From Quillaja saponaria (Eukaryota; Streptophyta; Magnoliopsida; Fabales; Quillajaceae), in assembly GCA_029379385.1 (NCBI GenBank), contig CM055609.1, positions 8,308,001-8,372,000 of the forward strand: DNA of 64,000 nucleotides, in the 5' to 3' direction. The notes under the pieces are model-generated. The model saw nothing but the letters and a program-made list of their open reading frames with translations. It did not search any database and was not told where the DNA came from. Positions within the stretch are counted from its first letter, which is position 1; every line of letters starts with the position of its first letter. Positions 23,479-34,511 of the stretch are shown here, piece after piece. Position numbers and translations under genes: made by a program.

Positions 23479-25343
23479 AAAATTCAGAGATATTTATTTC
23501 TGCTAAGATAATATTTTTTAGCAAATCCAGTTGGCATGTTGTATTTTTAACCAAAATGACGTTTTAAAGTAAGTTCTTCACATGTACACCGTTTATCTGA
23601 AATTGAATGAAATCTTAGTTATACTAATGATTTAGTATGCTATTTTTGACAAATTTTTTTTTTTTTGCTCTAAAAAAAATATATATTCAAGAGGTTTTGA
23701 CTTTATTATTAGTTATGAAAAGAAAAGTGTAAAATTAAGACAAAAAACAAATTGTGGACTTAATGCTCCCTTTTGCTCTATGCATTGATTTTCTTTTTTA
23801 CCGTTCAAGATGTCAGTTTAGATGATGGGTTTGTGGCAATAGAGATGGCTATCTTCTTGAGTGTGGCACATGGACCTCTAATGTGCAACGTAAGTCATGT
23901 TATACACATGTTGGAGAGAGGAGAAATATTCATTTTCTCCCATAAATATATTTAATTCACAAATAAATTTAATTTTTTAAGAAATTTTTATGAGCCTCTC
24001 TTTTATATATAACATTCTCGTGTTCGTGCTCTAACATAAAAGAGAATTTTGATCCGTTTAGCCTAACGAATAGCTTTTGTTTGACCACTTACTCTATTAA
24101 TGATCAAATCCAAAACTTTCCGACCCATGATAGAGCTTGGCCTAATCCCCTTGGCGTTAATGAGGAGATTTGATCAAATCTTTCGAGTCCAAACAAGCTT
24201 TCTACACTATAAAGTTAATTTGAGTAACAGAATCGTAATAGTCAATTGACAAGGGATAATATAAAGAAAGATATCCTATGATCCCAATTGGATTTGGATT
24301 CATCCTTTAGTGCTGTAATCCTTCACAGGAGTAGAGGAAATTTTTTTTTGCATCATCAGTCAATTAGAAGCACTGATGCAGACCTGGAAAATTTAATCCA
24401 CCTAGGAAAGAATCATACCCATACAATGCTTTTATTTTAACGCTCCTCTCTCGCAAACCCAACCCTCAAAACCCATAACGGAATATTATACTTGTAATTC
24501 TCATGCATAACCGGTCAGATTTTTATTTTTTTTAATATATCAGGTGTTTTCAGTTCATTTTACGTATATTTTGACTAATTATCTTTTAATTTTATAAAAA
24601 TAAACAATATATGTCTTCATTAAAAAATTTAAAAAAACTTATTTCTTACGTCATTTTAAAAGAGATTTGAATTTATAAAATGATAAAATAAATAAATTGA
24701 ACCCTTTTTATCATGAGACTAACTCTTTAGCGTTAACTAATTAAATCTAAATCAAAAATGGTGAATTAAACCTGAAATATACTCTTTTTTAGCCTGTTTT
24801 TAGTTGTGGGATACTTTTATTTCATTATAGTTCTAAATAATTGAATTAAAAACATCTAAAGCTGTCTTCAAATATGATTTTAGTATTTGATATTTGTTTC
24901 AAAGACTTGAAAAAAAATATGGAAGAGATATAGTGGATATTAATTATATTAGAGGTGATTTATTGTTCACAACTAAAAATGGCCTTAAATTCAGAATATT
25001 TGTGAAATTTTCGAAGCCAGATAAGACAACAATTTAATAAACTTAAAAATAATGAAGTCAATCACTCCTTTTGCCCTCCATCATATTTCCTTTAGATAGC
25101 AACATTCATGTACGGACCCACTAAATCTTTTGATGAGATTCTCTTTTCTTTTCCTATGATAGATTCTTTTATCACTATTTCCTCTACTCTGTTTTTTGTC
25201 TTTTCTAAGATTCTATTTCCTGTAAGAGATTTCCTTCCTTTTCCTTTTATTATTTTCAAAGAAAAATAACCTTATCGTCCACTATTATCAATCATCATAT
25301 ATGATAACATATCATCATATATGATAACATATGACAAGTGATA
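23479..25343. other. Intergenic, CLE gene 1 to copia element
   Basis: AT-rich with no gene recognised. A short tandem duplication of an 18-bp unit (catcatatatgataacat) occurs at about 25293-25330, just before the copia insertion. Confidence 0.45.
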
Positions 25344-25348
25344 CTTAG

Positions 25349-25551
25349 TGTAGAATTTTAAATTCACAATGCAATATATTTTGTATATTAATATATTTTA
25401 TAAATAGAGTCACTATAAGATAATGTTATATTCAAATTTCAAATATCATAATCTATCTAATCTAATGTATTCAAATTTAAAATGACAGAAACTATCTTAT
25501 CTGACTAATTGATTTGGATGAGGTTGTTAGGTAGATGATAACTCTTTTACA
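25349..25551 (-). repeat. 3' LTR of the copia element
   Basis: 203 bp with TG...CA ends on the plus strand (tgtagaatttt ... ctcttttaca). It aligns with 29933-30151. The polypurine side (ctttaggggca on the minus strand) adjoins it at 25552. Confidence 0.85.
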
Positions 25552-25872
25552 TGCCCCTAAAGGTGGAGGATCCATTGGAGACTCCAATCTTATGTCTCAA
25601 TTGTAGAAAACGTTGTTTGGACAGAGGTTTGGTAAGAGTATCTGCTAGTTGATATTTGGTGGAGATGTAAGACACTCAAAGCTTTCCTGCTTGAACTTTT
25701 TAACGGACGAAGTGGTAATCAAGTGCTAGATGCTTCATCCTTGAGTGAAAAACTGGATTAGCACTAAGATAAATTGCCCCAAGTGAACTTGAGATAATTG
25801 CTTGATTGAAACACCAAGTTCTTGAAGTAAGTTTTGAATCCAATTGAGCTCAACAGAGGTGTGAGCCAAGGC

Positions 25873-28136
25873 TGTCACACCCTCAAATAAAAGTATGACT
25901 GACCGGAATGAATGTCCATATCCTTGTAACCCTGAATATGCAATCAATGGGCATCACAATTTAAAAATACATTATAATCAATATTATCAAAATATTATAT
26001 AGTCAAAATAAAATCTGATACCTACAGTTAAACACAAAACGATTTATAAAAATATTGACAGAGATTCTTCATACGGTAGAACATATCCATAATATCAACA
26101 AACAACCTGGATTCAAGTTAATAGTAAATAGTGATATCAGAATATATAAATAAGCTCCGCTCCTACCAAAATAAAACAACACCATAATAATCACAATATA
26201 TACTACAACTACGCACGACATTCTAGGCGACTACAAGTACTGTCCTTTACGCTCCAAGTGTGCGATTTTCGAGATATACCTTGCCGCTGCAGAGTCGGCT
26301 GGTAGCCGTATATAGCAATTAACAGTGATCTCCAGAAAACTAAAAAAAATAACCACAAAGGAAAGGGAGAGTCATCAAGACTCAGTGAGTAAATCATGTA
26401 CCCTATGGGTACCAGCATCATACAACACAGTTATCTTAATTTACAACTTATATTCAAATCTATCGGTGCACGTACATGATTATACAATCATAGTTTACTT
26501 AGTTCACAATCTCAAAACAGCAACTAGATCATACAGATCAATCAACAATTAAACAATCAACTAAATAAGTAAAGAGCCAACGAGTAACTCAGCCCCGCAC
26601 AACAGTATCTCCTCCACCAGGCATTTAAGCGCCCGCACAACAAATTATTCTTCGTACACAAATCCATCCCACCGGGGCTGAGCACTTAAATAGTTTTTAA
26701 AACCATTATCAGAATCAATATAACTCATATAAACTCGCAAGTTCAAATAATCTAGGTGCAATTGGATTTTAATTTCAAAAATAAAAAACTATTTTTCATA
26801 AAATTTTCACGTGTTGGCCCTTATCAGTCACAATCAATGTCAATCACATATAATCCAGTTAAATTACTGAAATCACTCATTAAATTCAAATATGCAAATA
26901 ATGGCACACAATAAATCTAATAACCATAAAACACATAATTCACTTACAAGTTCACGAGAACTCGTCAGTTCGTCTGATTTGTGACGATGTCAAAATATCC
27001 TCGACATGCTCTGAAGCTGAAAATCATAAATCAATAAATTACTAACAATCACTTCTAAATTAATTTAACGATTTCTTAGTCGTATATAGTTATGTCTAAT
27101 ATGTTTCTTAAAACAATATTAATTAACCCGTTACATTCACCGATTTAACTTTCATAATTTAACATTACCCTATCTATATATTAAAATTAATCTATATATA
27201 GATATATATATATATATATATATAATTTCACTTTAACCAGTTATATTATCTTTTATTGCATAATTGTATATATGAATATATATATATTTCTTGTTTAACA
27301 TTAGTTTCCCTTTTTATTTATACTCCATTCATAATTCAATTAACAATCAATGAAAAACATCCCACTCACAGTTACACAAGACAATCAAGGAATTAGGAGC
27401 ATAAATTAGTGGAAAGCTACACAATTAAAACCACCAAGATGCAGGGAGAAGGATGGCGGTTGGTGGCTAGCAGCTGGAGCATCTGGCTGCTTACCATGAA
27501 CGGAAATCAATCACTTCAACTTGCTGTGCTATGCGGTGGCTGCTGACTTCAATTGAAACTCACGACCGGTTGCTGCCATGGATGGGAATTGAAGCCCGGT
27601 GTTCCCAACGGTTGAAGGAAAGCAAGCAACTTGCATTGCACAAGTGAAAAAAACTCGACTTCTAGGATAGCTCACCGAATATTGGATTATTTTAGTCGGG
27701 AACAGAGGAAAAATGGAGGAGTTGTGGAGCAGGGGAGGCAAAGTCAGTTTTGTCTCTTCTTTTTCTCAGAAGAGAAGACGGCAGCAGGAAAAATAAAAGA
27801 AAGAAAGACAAGCAAAAAGAAAACCAAATAAAATAATAACAAAAAAACTACACCACACAATCACTTAGATATTTCTCTAACTCTACCATACCTTCTTCAA
27901 ACCATTTTATATTTATATCTTTCTTTGCATATATATATATATATATTCCACTTTTATAAAATTGTACTTAATTCCACTTCACAATTAACTCTCCCATTCA
28001 ATGACATTAAACCCACCATTGATAATACATATATGTATATATATATACAACCATCATGTACATAAATTCTAACGCACGAATTAATTTATCGGATTGTAAC
28101 ATTCTAACATATACATTAAGTTATCGGGTTATCACA
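25873..28136. mobile_element. Solo LTR (2,264 bp) nested in the copia element
   Basis: It begins tgtcacaccctc and ends gggttatcaca (TG...CA) and is bounded by a perfect 5-bp duplication aaggc at 25868-25872 and 28137-28141. Removing it rejoins the copia RNase H frame. No gag or pol sequence and no internal repeat of its own ends was seen, so a solo LTR from unequal recombination is the simplest reading. The long LTR with TGT-ACA-type ends suggests a Ty3/gypsy source, which is inference. Confidence 0.82.
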
Positions 28137-28561
28137 AAGGCTCTATATTCTGTCTCAGTGGAAGAACGAGCTATTGTTTTCTATTTAGAAGTTTTCTAAG
28201 ACAAGATGTTAGAGCCAAGGTAAACAACATAAACAATTGTAGAGGATCTATTATCTTGGTAACCTCCTTAATCAACATCACTAAATGTTGTTAGATTTAG
28301 TGTAGAGCTCTTTTGTAATAGAAGTCTATGGAAGATTGTGCCTTTGCGATAGCGTACCACACGCTTTAAAGCTTGCTAGTGTTGTTCAGAAGGTTTGTGC
28401 ATAAACTGGGAGAGTTTATTAACGGCGAAGACAATATTTGGTTTAGTTAATGATATATATTGGATTGCTCCTACCAATTGATGAAACATAATGGGATAAG
28501 TGGAAGCAGTGCCATCACATAACTTTAAAGGGACTATGGTGGAAAGAGGAGTGACTCACCT

Positions 28562-29627
28562 AAAGCTATGGCACAAGTCAATAATGCCAATACAGTTGCA
28601 ACAGCATGGAAAACTCTAGAACATGTTCATGCTGCTAAAACACGACCACAATTTATTTCCCTCAAGACCAAACTGACTACCACCCCACAAGGAAATCGAT
28701 CAATGAGTGAGTATCTCCAATTTATGAAATCCATTTCTGATGATCTTTCCCTTGCTAATAGTCCTCTTGATGAGGATGATTTAGTACTACATATCTTAAA
28801 TGGTCTAAACTCTTAATTTCAAGAATTTAACCACTGCACTTCACACTCGTCCTACTCCTATTCCCTATGAGGAATTATATGATCTATTAGTTGAACATGC
28901 CGACCAGGAAACAAAGCCAGAACCATTTCATCTTGCCACAGCTAATCTTGCTCACAAAAATTATCCTGTTGCTAATCCATTGCCACAACACAATGACTCC
29001 AAGTTCCATAAATCTCATCCCAGTTCATCCTCTCCCAAACATATTCAACGCATTGACAAGAATCACCCAAGGTGTCAAATTTGCAATAGATCCAATCATA
29101 CAGTCAAAAAATACTGGTTTCTCAAAAAGTTTGTTGCTACTCTACTACCTCAAGCTAATGTTGCATCTATGACTAAACAAAGTGATGCAAGCTAGATTGT
29201 TGACTCTGGTGCTAGTCATCACGTCACATCTAACCTTAACAATCTTTGCCTTTATATTGAATATGGCGGTCATGATAAGCTACATATTGGAGATGGCTCA
29301 GGTTTGCACATTTCACAAATTGGTTCTACTTTTCTCAAATCTTCCACCCGTCCATTACAACTTGATAATATCTTCTGTGTTCCTTCCATTAAGCAGAATT
29401 TGTTATCTGTCTCTCAATTTTATAAAACATAAAGGAGTTGTCATCTACCCAACAACCTCATCCAAATTAATTGGCTAGATAAGATAGCTTCTGCCATCTT
29501 AAATTTGAATACATTAGATTAGATAGATTATGATATTTGAAATTTGAATACACTATACTTTGAATGTAACACTATCTCTTAGTGAATCTATTTATAGAGC
29601 AGATTAATATACAAAATATATTGCATT
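28562..29627 (+). pseudogene. Inverted copia gag-protease fragment joined to an LTR piece
   Basis: Opposite in direction to the surrounding copia element. The plus strand encodes a UBN2-type gag (AWKTLEHVHAAKTRPQFISL and on to NGLNS then stop), a zinc knuckle CQICNRSNHTVKKYW in which the last Cys is replaced by Tyr, and the start of the aspartic protease (IVDSGASHHVTSNL). From about 29430 to 29627 it runs into LTR sequence in plus orientation, with the rest of pol missing. The right junction falls in a shared ttgcatt stretch common to the LTR and to gag, so microhomology probably guided the inversion. Confidence 0.8.
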
Positions 29628-29919
29628 TTGCAGGAGTTGATCTTGACGTTCCCATAACATATAAGTAGGATTTGGAGTGGTTTCACCTTCAAGTCTTGGA
29701 GGTGGCCAGGCAATGGTGCCATCAAGATAACCAAGAAGGCTATAGCCTGTGACAACAGTTAAAAACTGTTTATGCCAAACATGACAATTTGTTGTTGTCA
29801 ACTTCAAAGGTAGTTGAGCTGCGGCATTGATAGAAATTGTTGTTGGCTTGGTCGAAATGATGGTAGAAGAGGTAGCGGAAGATTGATCTAAGACCATAAG
29901 TCTGTGCTTTAAAGCTACA

Positions 29920-29932
29920 GGCTCTGATACCA
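29920..29932 (-). other. Primer-binding site of the copia element (initiator tRNA-Met)
   Basis: The minus strand reads tggtatcagagcc directly after the 5' LTR end at 29933, matching the standard plant copia primer-binding site. Confidence 0.88.
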
Positions 29933-30151
29933 TGTAGTATTTTAGATTGACAATGCAATATATTTTGTATATTGATCTGCTCTATAAATAGAATTACTAA
30001 GAGATAGTATTACATTCAAGGTACAGTATATTCAAATTTCAAATATCATAATCTATCTAATCTAATGTATTTAAATTTAAAATGGCAAAAGCTATCTTAT
30101 CTAACCAATTAATTTGGATGAGATTACTGGACAGATGACAACTCCATTACA
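29933..30151 (-). repeat. 5' LTR of the copia element
   Basis: 219 bp, tgtagtatttt ... actccattaca on the plus strand, in the same orientation as the LTR at 25349-25551. It differs from that LTR by many substitutions and small indels, so the insertion is not recent. Confidence 0.85.
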
Positions 30152-30156
30152 CTTGG

Positions 30157-31504
30157 TATATTCAGGGTTGCTATTGCTACGTGACTGGAGTAGCAATGAA
30201 AAAAGTCAAACATGTAGGCGCTTGCACCTGATTAAATATTTTCTTCTTCTTTAAGAAATGTCAATTTCTTAAAAATACCGATTCAAATTACTAAATTCAA
30301 CATGTTAAGCTTAACCAATTTCATTTAGACTGAAAAATTATACAATTTTATGAAATCGTGCGCTATAATTTTCAACTTTAAATTGTTTATAAAACTAGTG
30401 ATTATAAAATTTAATATTTTAATAGTGCAAAAAGTAGATACAGACTCTAAATAATGATGATGAGTTTCTCAACCGTCATCTTTAATATTAAAACAATTTC
30501 GGGTCAACTTTTGTAACATAACCTCTCTTTAAAATTCTTTCCATTGCTGCATACTCCCTCACATATGTAGTTTATGAAGCTGTCATTAATAAATATGTAA
30601 GACCTAACTTTATATTAGATTTTTAGTAATTTATTGTGACATTACCCTCATGAACTGCCCTATTACATTGGTCGTAGCCCCATAAACAAAGCTTGGCAGG
30701 CACCTTTGCTGCTTTATGGGCTTTAGTACTAGTGGTCCTGAATTGAACTTGATCTAATTCACATTCTCAACCTCGACAAGACCATTGAACGTGTAGTTTC
30801 CCCACGTCACAGAACATAATGACCTAAACCACTATTGCAAAAGGCTTAGACTTGTTTGGTTTTGACAATTAGGTAGATCTAATTTGATAACAATCAATTC
30901 AAGGAAGACACGAAGGGATGCACCTCAATTCCATTGCCATCGAGATTCAAGCTAACCCAAAATAGGAGAGCTTGTTGGCATACATGTCCAGATTCTAAAG
31001 TATCAAAAGAATTATTTTATCCAAAAATTAGGTAAGGTCACGCCATATATTTTGATTTCTTTCATATTTAAACTAGGAGTTTGTCAGCGTGAAAAATACA
31101 CAAACTTTTTTTCTTATCTTTACTAAAATTTTAATTATTAAGATCAGTAATGACAATAATCGAACTGCTAATCATTAAGCTAATACCATATTAAAAAACT
31201 ATTTCACTCACTAAAGAAAGGACCATCAATATGTATTGATCTCTTATACAAAGTACTAAATATAGAATTCAGTGTGCGCCTGCACACAGCTAGGTTACTA
31301 CTGAAACAGCAAAGCATTAGAGTTTGAAAAGCAGGAATCTGAATTGAGGGTACTCCCTTGCATTTGATTTGCTTAATGTGCATGTACACTTCACAGAAGG
31401 TAAAATAATGATAGTGGCAGTGCTCTTTCTTCCATTGCTAGGATACAACCAGAAGCTCATATAATTTACATCTAAGCTAGAAAACAGGTTTCACCATGAT
31501 GGCC
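30157..31504. other. Intergenic, copia element to CLE gene 2
   Basis: No coding sequence or repeat recognised. The right end is the promoter of CLE gene 2. Confidence 0.45.
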
Positions 31505-31513
31505 TATATATAT
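31505..31513 (+). promoter_or_regulatory. TATA box of CLE gene 2
   Basis: TATATATAT lies 47 bases before the ATG at 31560. An in-frame ATG at 31512 overlaps it and so is unlikely to be in the mRNA; this decides the start. Confidence 0.6.
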
Positions 31514-31559
31514 GTGCACAGATTTTGCCTTTGAGACTCTGTCTAAACGTTCACATTAT

Positions 31560-31787
31560 ATGGCTAACTTAAGGTTCTGGTTTTGTCTTTTCTTAGTCCT
31601 TTCACAATTTTTATATTCTGACACTCGTCCTCTCCATCGACATTTGATGAGCAGACAGAGCAGTGCAACCAAAATAGATATGCTTGGATTTTTGAAGATA
31701 ATATCAGCTGGAGGGAAGGGAATATGGAAAACTCAACATAAGCCTAATAGACTCAGTCCTGGAGGTCCGGATCCCAGGCATCACTGA
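31560..31787 (+). CDS. CLE: CLE peptide precursor 2 (RLSPGGPDPRHH)
   Basis: A 75-residue secreted CLE precursor in a single exon. MANLRFWFCLFLVLSQFLYS is the signal peptide, and the propeptide is basic. The C-terminal dodecapeptide RLSPGGPDPRHH (64-75) is identical to that of Arabidopsis CLE1, CLE3 and CLE4 as I remember them; that group is linked to nitrogen and root responses. No residues follow the dodecapeptide. The ATG at 31560 was chosen over an in-frame ATG at 31512 because the upstream one overlaps the TATA box and would place 16 polar residues before the signal peptide. Confidence 0.95.
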   Translation: MANLRFWFCLFLVLSQFLYSDTRPLHRHLMSRQSSATKIDMLGFLKIISAGGKGIWKTQHKPNRLSPGGPDPRHH

Positions 31788-32392
31788 TGAATTCTTGCAA
31801 TGATCTTTAGAGGAAGCTGTCTTCTTTTCATCAGATTATGAATAAGTACTCAGTCTTGCTGTTGTTGGAACTTTGTACTGTGATCCAGTGCTATGTATAA
31901 GTGATTCACTATCACTTAGTTGTGTAATTGAATATGATATGTGACAATTAAATGTACCAACTGTGAAACTGACCATATCACCAATGTCTCTGTTCTTTTC
32001 CATGTGTGTTTTTCATTACTCTAGTCTCACAAAAAGGTATGCATGTTTGATGATGTTGATTTTCTTAGTTTATAATGTACTCAACTCTTACAGCAATCAA
32101 TCAGGAGTCAGTAACAGAAGTCCTTATTCGAAATTAACTGGGATATGAGTAACACAGGATACAAAGTGCCTACTTTTCTCTTTAAGATTCATTTTTCACG
32201 AGATGTAAGTTGTGCAACAATGTTTTACATTGACTGTCAACCCCTAAAACGAATATTTGTCTGGCTTAGGATTTGCATGTATTAATAATTTCTAAAAAAT
32301 GTCATTGCGCTCTCAGCGCATTTTCCAACCCTCCCTTGCCTTTTTCATCTAATGGACTGCTTGGAACATAAGAGAGTTCCACTTGAAACTAT

Positions 32393-32470
32393 CATCTGAC
32401 ACCCTCAACCAGGGTAGTGGAACATAGTGGTCATCTGACACCCTCAACCAGGGTAGTGGAACATAGTGGT
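32393..32470 (+). repeat. 39-bp perfect tandem duplication
   Basis: Units 32393-32431 and 32432-32470 both read catctgacaccctcaacc followed by agggtagtggaacatagtggt. The identity suggests a recent event. Confidence 0.9.
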
Positions 32471-32640
32471 TATATACATTTTCCTCTCCTCCTGTTTCCC
32501 AACCAATGTGGGACTTTCTCTCTTTTGGAGTATTACAATTAATTGAAAGTATTCAATAGTTGACTCTTGTGAGTTATATACACTTTCCTCTTCTTTTTCC
32601 CAACCAGTGTGGGACTTCCTCTCTCTTGGGGTATTACACA
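32471..32640 (+). repeat. Two related ~65-bp segments containing ccaacca[a/g]tgtgggac
   Basis: Each copy runs from ttatataca[t/c]tttcctct to a gtattaca end, at 32471-32536 and 32574-32637. The second, with its left flank, matches 10016-10092. Such sequence often belongs to LTR ends in plants, but no full element was delimited. Confidence 0.6.
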
Positions 32641-32846
32641 GGAAGCTTCAATTTATGTAATATACGTACATTATTACTTTCTATTTATCGTATCAAAAAT
32701 TAAATTTGCTTGTGTTTTAATTTAACTAGATGTATAACACAGAACTACCAGTACAAGTTGCAAAGCTGCACAAGTACAGCACAGACTTCTCTCAGCTGAG
32801 AAACACATCACACCTATGACACTACCGCTTACTCCAATTAGTCCTC

Positions 32847-33068
32847 TTAAACTGTATAGTATGCCAGACTTCTCATCTGATCTTTCCTTCTTGCACTTAA
32901 TTCTCTGGTTTCTCTCTTCCCATGGACTACAGTTAAGTGCGGACAGCTAGCTTGATTAGTACAGAGGCTTCTGCCTTTAACTAAACTAGTGAATCTCACT
33001 CTGCCACTCTCTACTTCTTCTAGGATGAAGCAGAATCTGCTAGATTCTAATGACAATGTTATTGGCAC
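32847..33068 (-). pseudogene. Possible decayed CLE precursor relic
   Basis: The minus strand has an open frame of 73 codons starting at GTG. Its order of features parallels the CLE gene at 34293: ESGRVRFTSLVKGRSL against CETRPVIPTLVRNRSL, and TRELSARRKDQ against ARKLSNKRKYQ at similar spacing. The hydrophobic signal-peptide core is absent, there is no ATG, and the dodecapeptide region reads MRSLAYYTV then stop in place of a CLE motif. At the DNA level cagaagcct-type blocks and ccaga[g/a]aa[t/c]t are shared. This is a by-eye match and could be chance. Confidence 0.4.
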
Positions 33069-34292
33069 CTTCGGTAATTGGCTCTGTCAAAACTAGAAGC
33101 ACCAATTGATTGGGAGATCGAGAAAACTATAAAAATAAAATCCCTTTTCCTTCCTAACAACAGAAAGTAGAGTGGTGATAGAAGAGGGATATGTAATGAT
33201 CAGTTTACATTTTTTATTTGTACTGTGACTCTGTGAGATGATTTAAATCTAACTATAAAGGAAGTTAATGCCAAATAATCTTTGACTGTGGTATGCCTAA
33301 AAGCTTATGAGATTCATGAAGAGCAGCAGTGTTTTGCTTATTGGTATAATATATCAACCTTGCTAGAACAAGATAAAAATGATACTGGTTGGTATTTGTT
33401 TTTACTAAAAGCAACAACAACAACCATTAATCCCAATTCATCAAGGTCGGCTACATAGATCCATACAAAACTAGCTGGTATCTGTCACAAGGAATTATTT
33501 TCCTCCATTCATTCTTATATATTTATGGCTAAGTTCTCTTCTCAACATTTTATACTCTTATCTTTCCTCGCTCCCTCTATACTCACGTAACTTTTGGTAT
33601 TGTAATATAAGATAGTGATACAGCACGCCTTGGCCACATCATGCTTATCTTTCGGCAGACGCCAGCAATAAGAATTGAAACTAAAGAATCTACCGTCAAC
33701 TAGTAAACTTTACAAGTTAACAAACTCTATTTTAATTGTTCTTGTCCATAGCTTATCCACATGCATGACACCTACTTTTGTCGATCATAGCTGTAAACAC
33801 AGTTCTTAATTAACCGATAACTACCAACTTCACATCCGCATTAGCTCTAGAATATATTAGTTTAAGATTGGCATTATGTCATTCAGAAACAGATAAAGGG
33901 GTGCTACTTTCAGAATATACATGTCATGTATGGGAGTCACATGTCATACACACATTAGCAAAGCCAGCTACACTTAGCCTTTTTACATGATGATATTATT
34001 GAATCTAAAAAGCTTAAGAGGCCTAGATCTGCTTCTGATTAGAAAATAAACCTTATAATGGATTTACACCTCAACGAAAATAAATTACTGGCTAGGATTA
34101 TCTTTTTGACTGGACAAAGCTTGCAAAACAATTTGATCCTCTTTAGAACGAAAAGACTTCAGTTCATTGCTTACACTTCCCACTGAGTTTTAGATAAATA
34201 CAAGACTACTATAACTACCCATTACTCTAACATGCATTGAACTAGAACAGAAAATTTTCTAGAAGAGTAACACCCAAAGCAGCAGAAGTACA
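33069..34292. other. Intergenic upstream of CLE gene 3
   Basis: Contains an RTE 3'-end fragment at 33400-33593. A weak TATA-like gataaata lies at 34193-34200, about 93 bases before the CLE ATG. Nothing else recognised. Confidence 0.45.
33400..33593 (-). mobile_element. 3'-end fragment of an RTE-type LINE
   Basis: The plus strand starts gcaacaacaacaacc and continues with caaggtcggctacatagatcc. Read in reverse this is the usual plant RTE 3' end: a GTCGACC-like stretch and a TTG-repeat tail. A possible duplication, ttggtatt, flanks it (about 33389 and 33594). Only about 190 bp remain. Confidence 0.7.
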
Positions 34293-34511
34293 ATGCCTAG
34301 CTTGAGGTTCTTGATGTGCATTGTTATTATCTTGCTTTTATGTGCAAGAAGCTGTGAAACGCGGCCTGTAATTCCAACTTTAGTGAGGAACCGAAGCCTG
34401 CAATCCTGGAAATTGAATCAAGCAATAAGAGGAGCCAGAAAACTTAGCAACAAACGTAAGTACCAGTTGCAGAGAATGAGTCCAGAAGGACCTGACCCTC
34501 ATCATCACTAG
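34293..34511 (+). CDS. CLE: CLE peptide precursor 3 (RMSPEGPDPHHH)
   Basis: A 72-residue secreted CLE precursor in a single exon. Residues 1-22 form the signal peptide (LRFLMCIVIILLLCARSC). A short basic propeptide follows, ending KRKYQLQ. The C-terminal dodecapeptide is RMSPEGPDPHHH (61-72). Gly6, Pro4, Pro7, Asp8 and Pro9 are kept, but position 5 is Glu where Gly, Ser, Thr or Asn is usual in the family members I recall. This changes charge next to Gly6 and could alter receptor choice, or mark relaxed constraint. The frame is intact from an ATG with no upstream in-frame ATG. Confidence 0.93.
   Translation: MPSLRFLMCIVIILLLCARSCETRPVIPTLVRNRSLQSWKLNQAIRGARKLSNKRKYQLQRMSPEGPDPHHH

Larger units (their letters stand above)
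25349..30151 (-). mobile_element. Rearranged, non-functional Ty1/copia retrotransposon
   Basis: Element on the minus strand flanked by near-identical 5-bp target duplications, cttag (25344-25348) and cttgg (30152-30156). LTRs lie at 29933-30151 (5') and 25349-25551 (3'). A primer-binding site complementary to initiator tRNA-Met adjoins the 5' LTR. The gag N-terminus reads on the minus strand at about 29604-29930 (WHKQFLTVVTGYSLLGYLDG). RNase H and RT C-terminal sequence reads on the minus strand at about 25560-25870 and 28142-28560 ([19 protein letters not shown]). The middle (28562-29627) is inverted and much of pol is missing. A solo LTR is nested in the RNase H region. Stops and frameshifts throughout. 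Confidence 0.88.
31788..32846. other. Intergenic, with tandem and dispersed repeats
   Basis: No gene recognised. It holds the 39-bp tandem duplication at 32393-32470 and a pair of related segments at about 32471-32536 and 32574-32637. Confidence 0.5.

Noticed and set aside
27529..27831. Open frames on both strands within the solo LTR
   Set aside because: They overlap each other, lack gag or pol features and lie inside an LTR.
31512..31559. Upstream in-frame ATG extending CLE precursor 2 by 16 residues
   Set aside because: It overlaps the TATA box and would put polar residues before the signal peptide; the ATG at 31560 fits the family.
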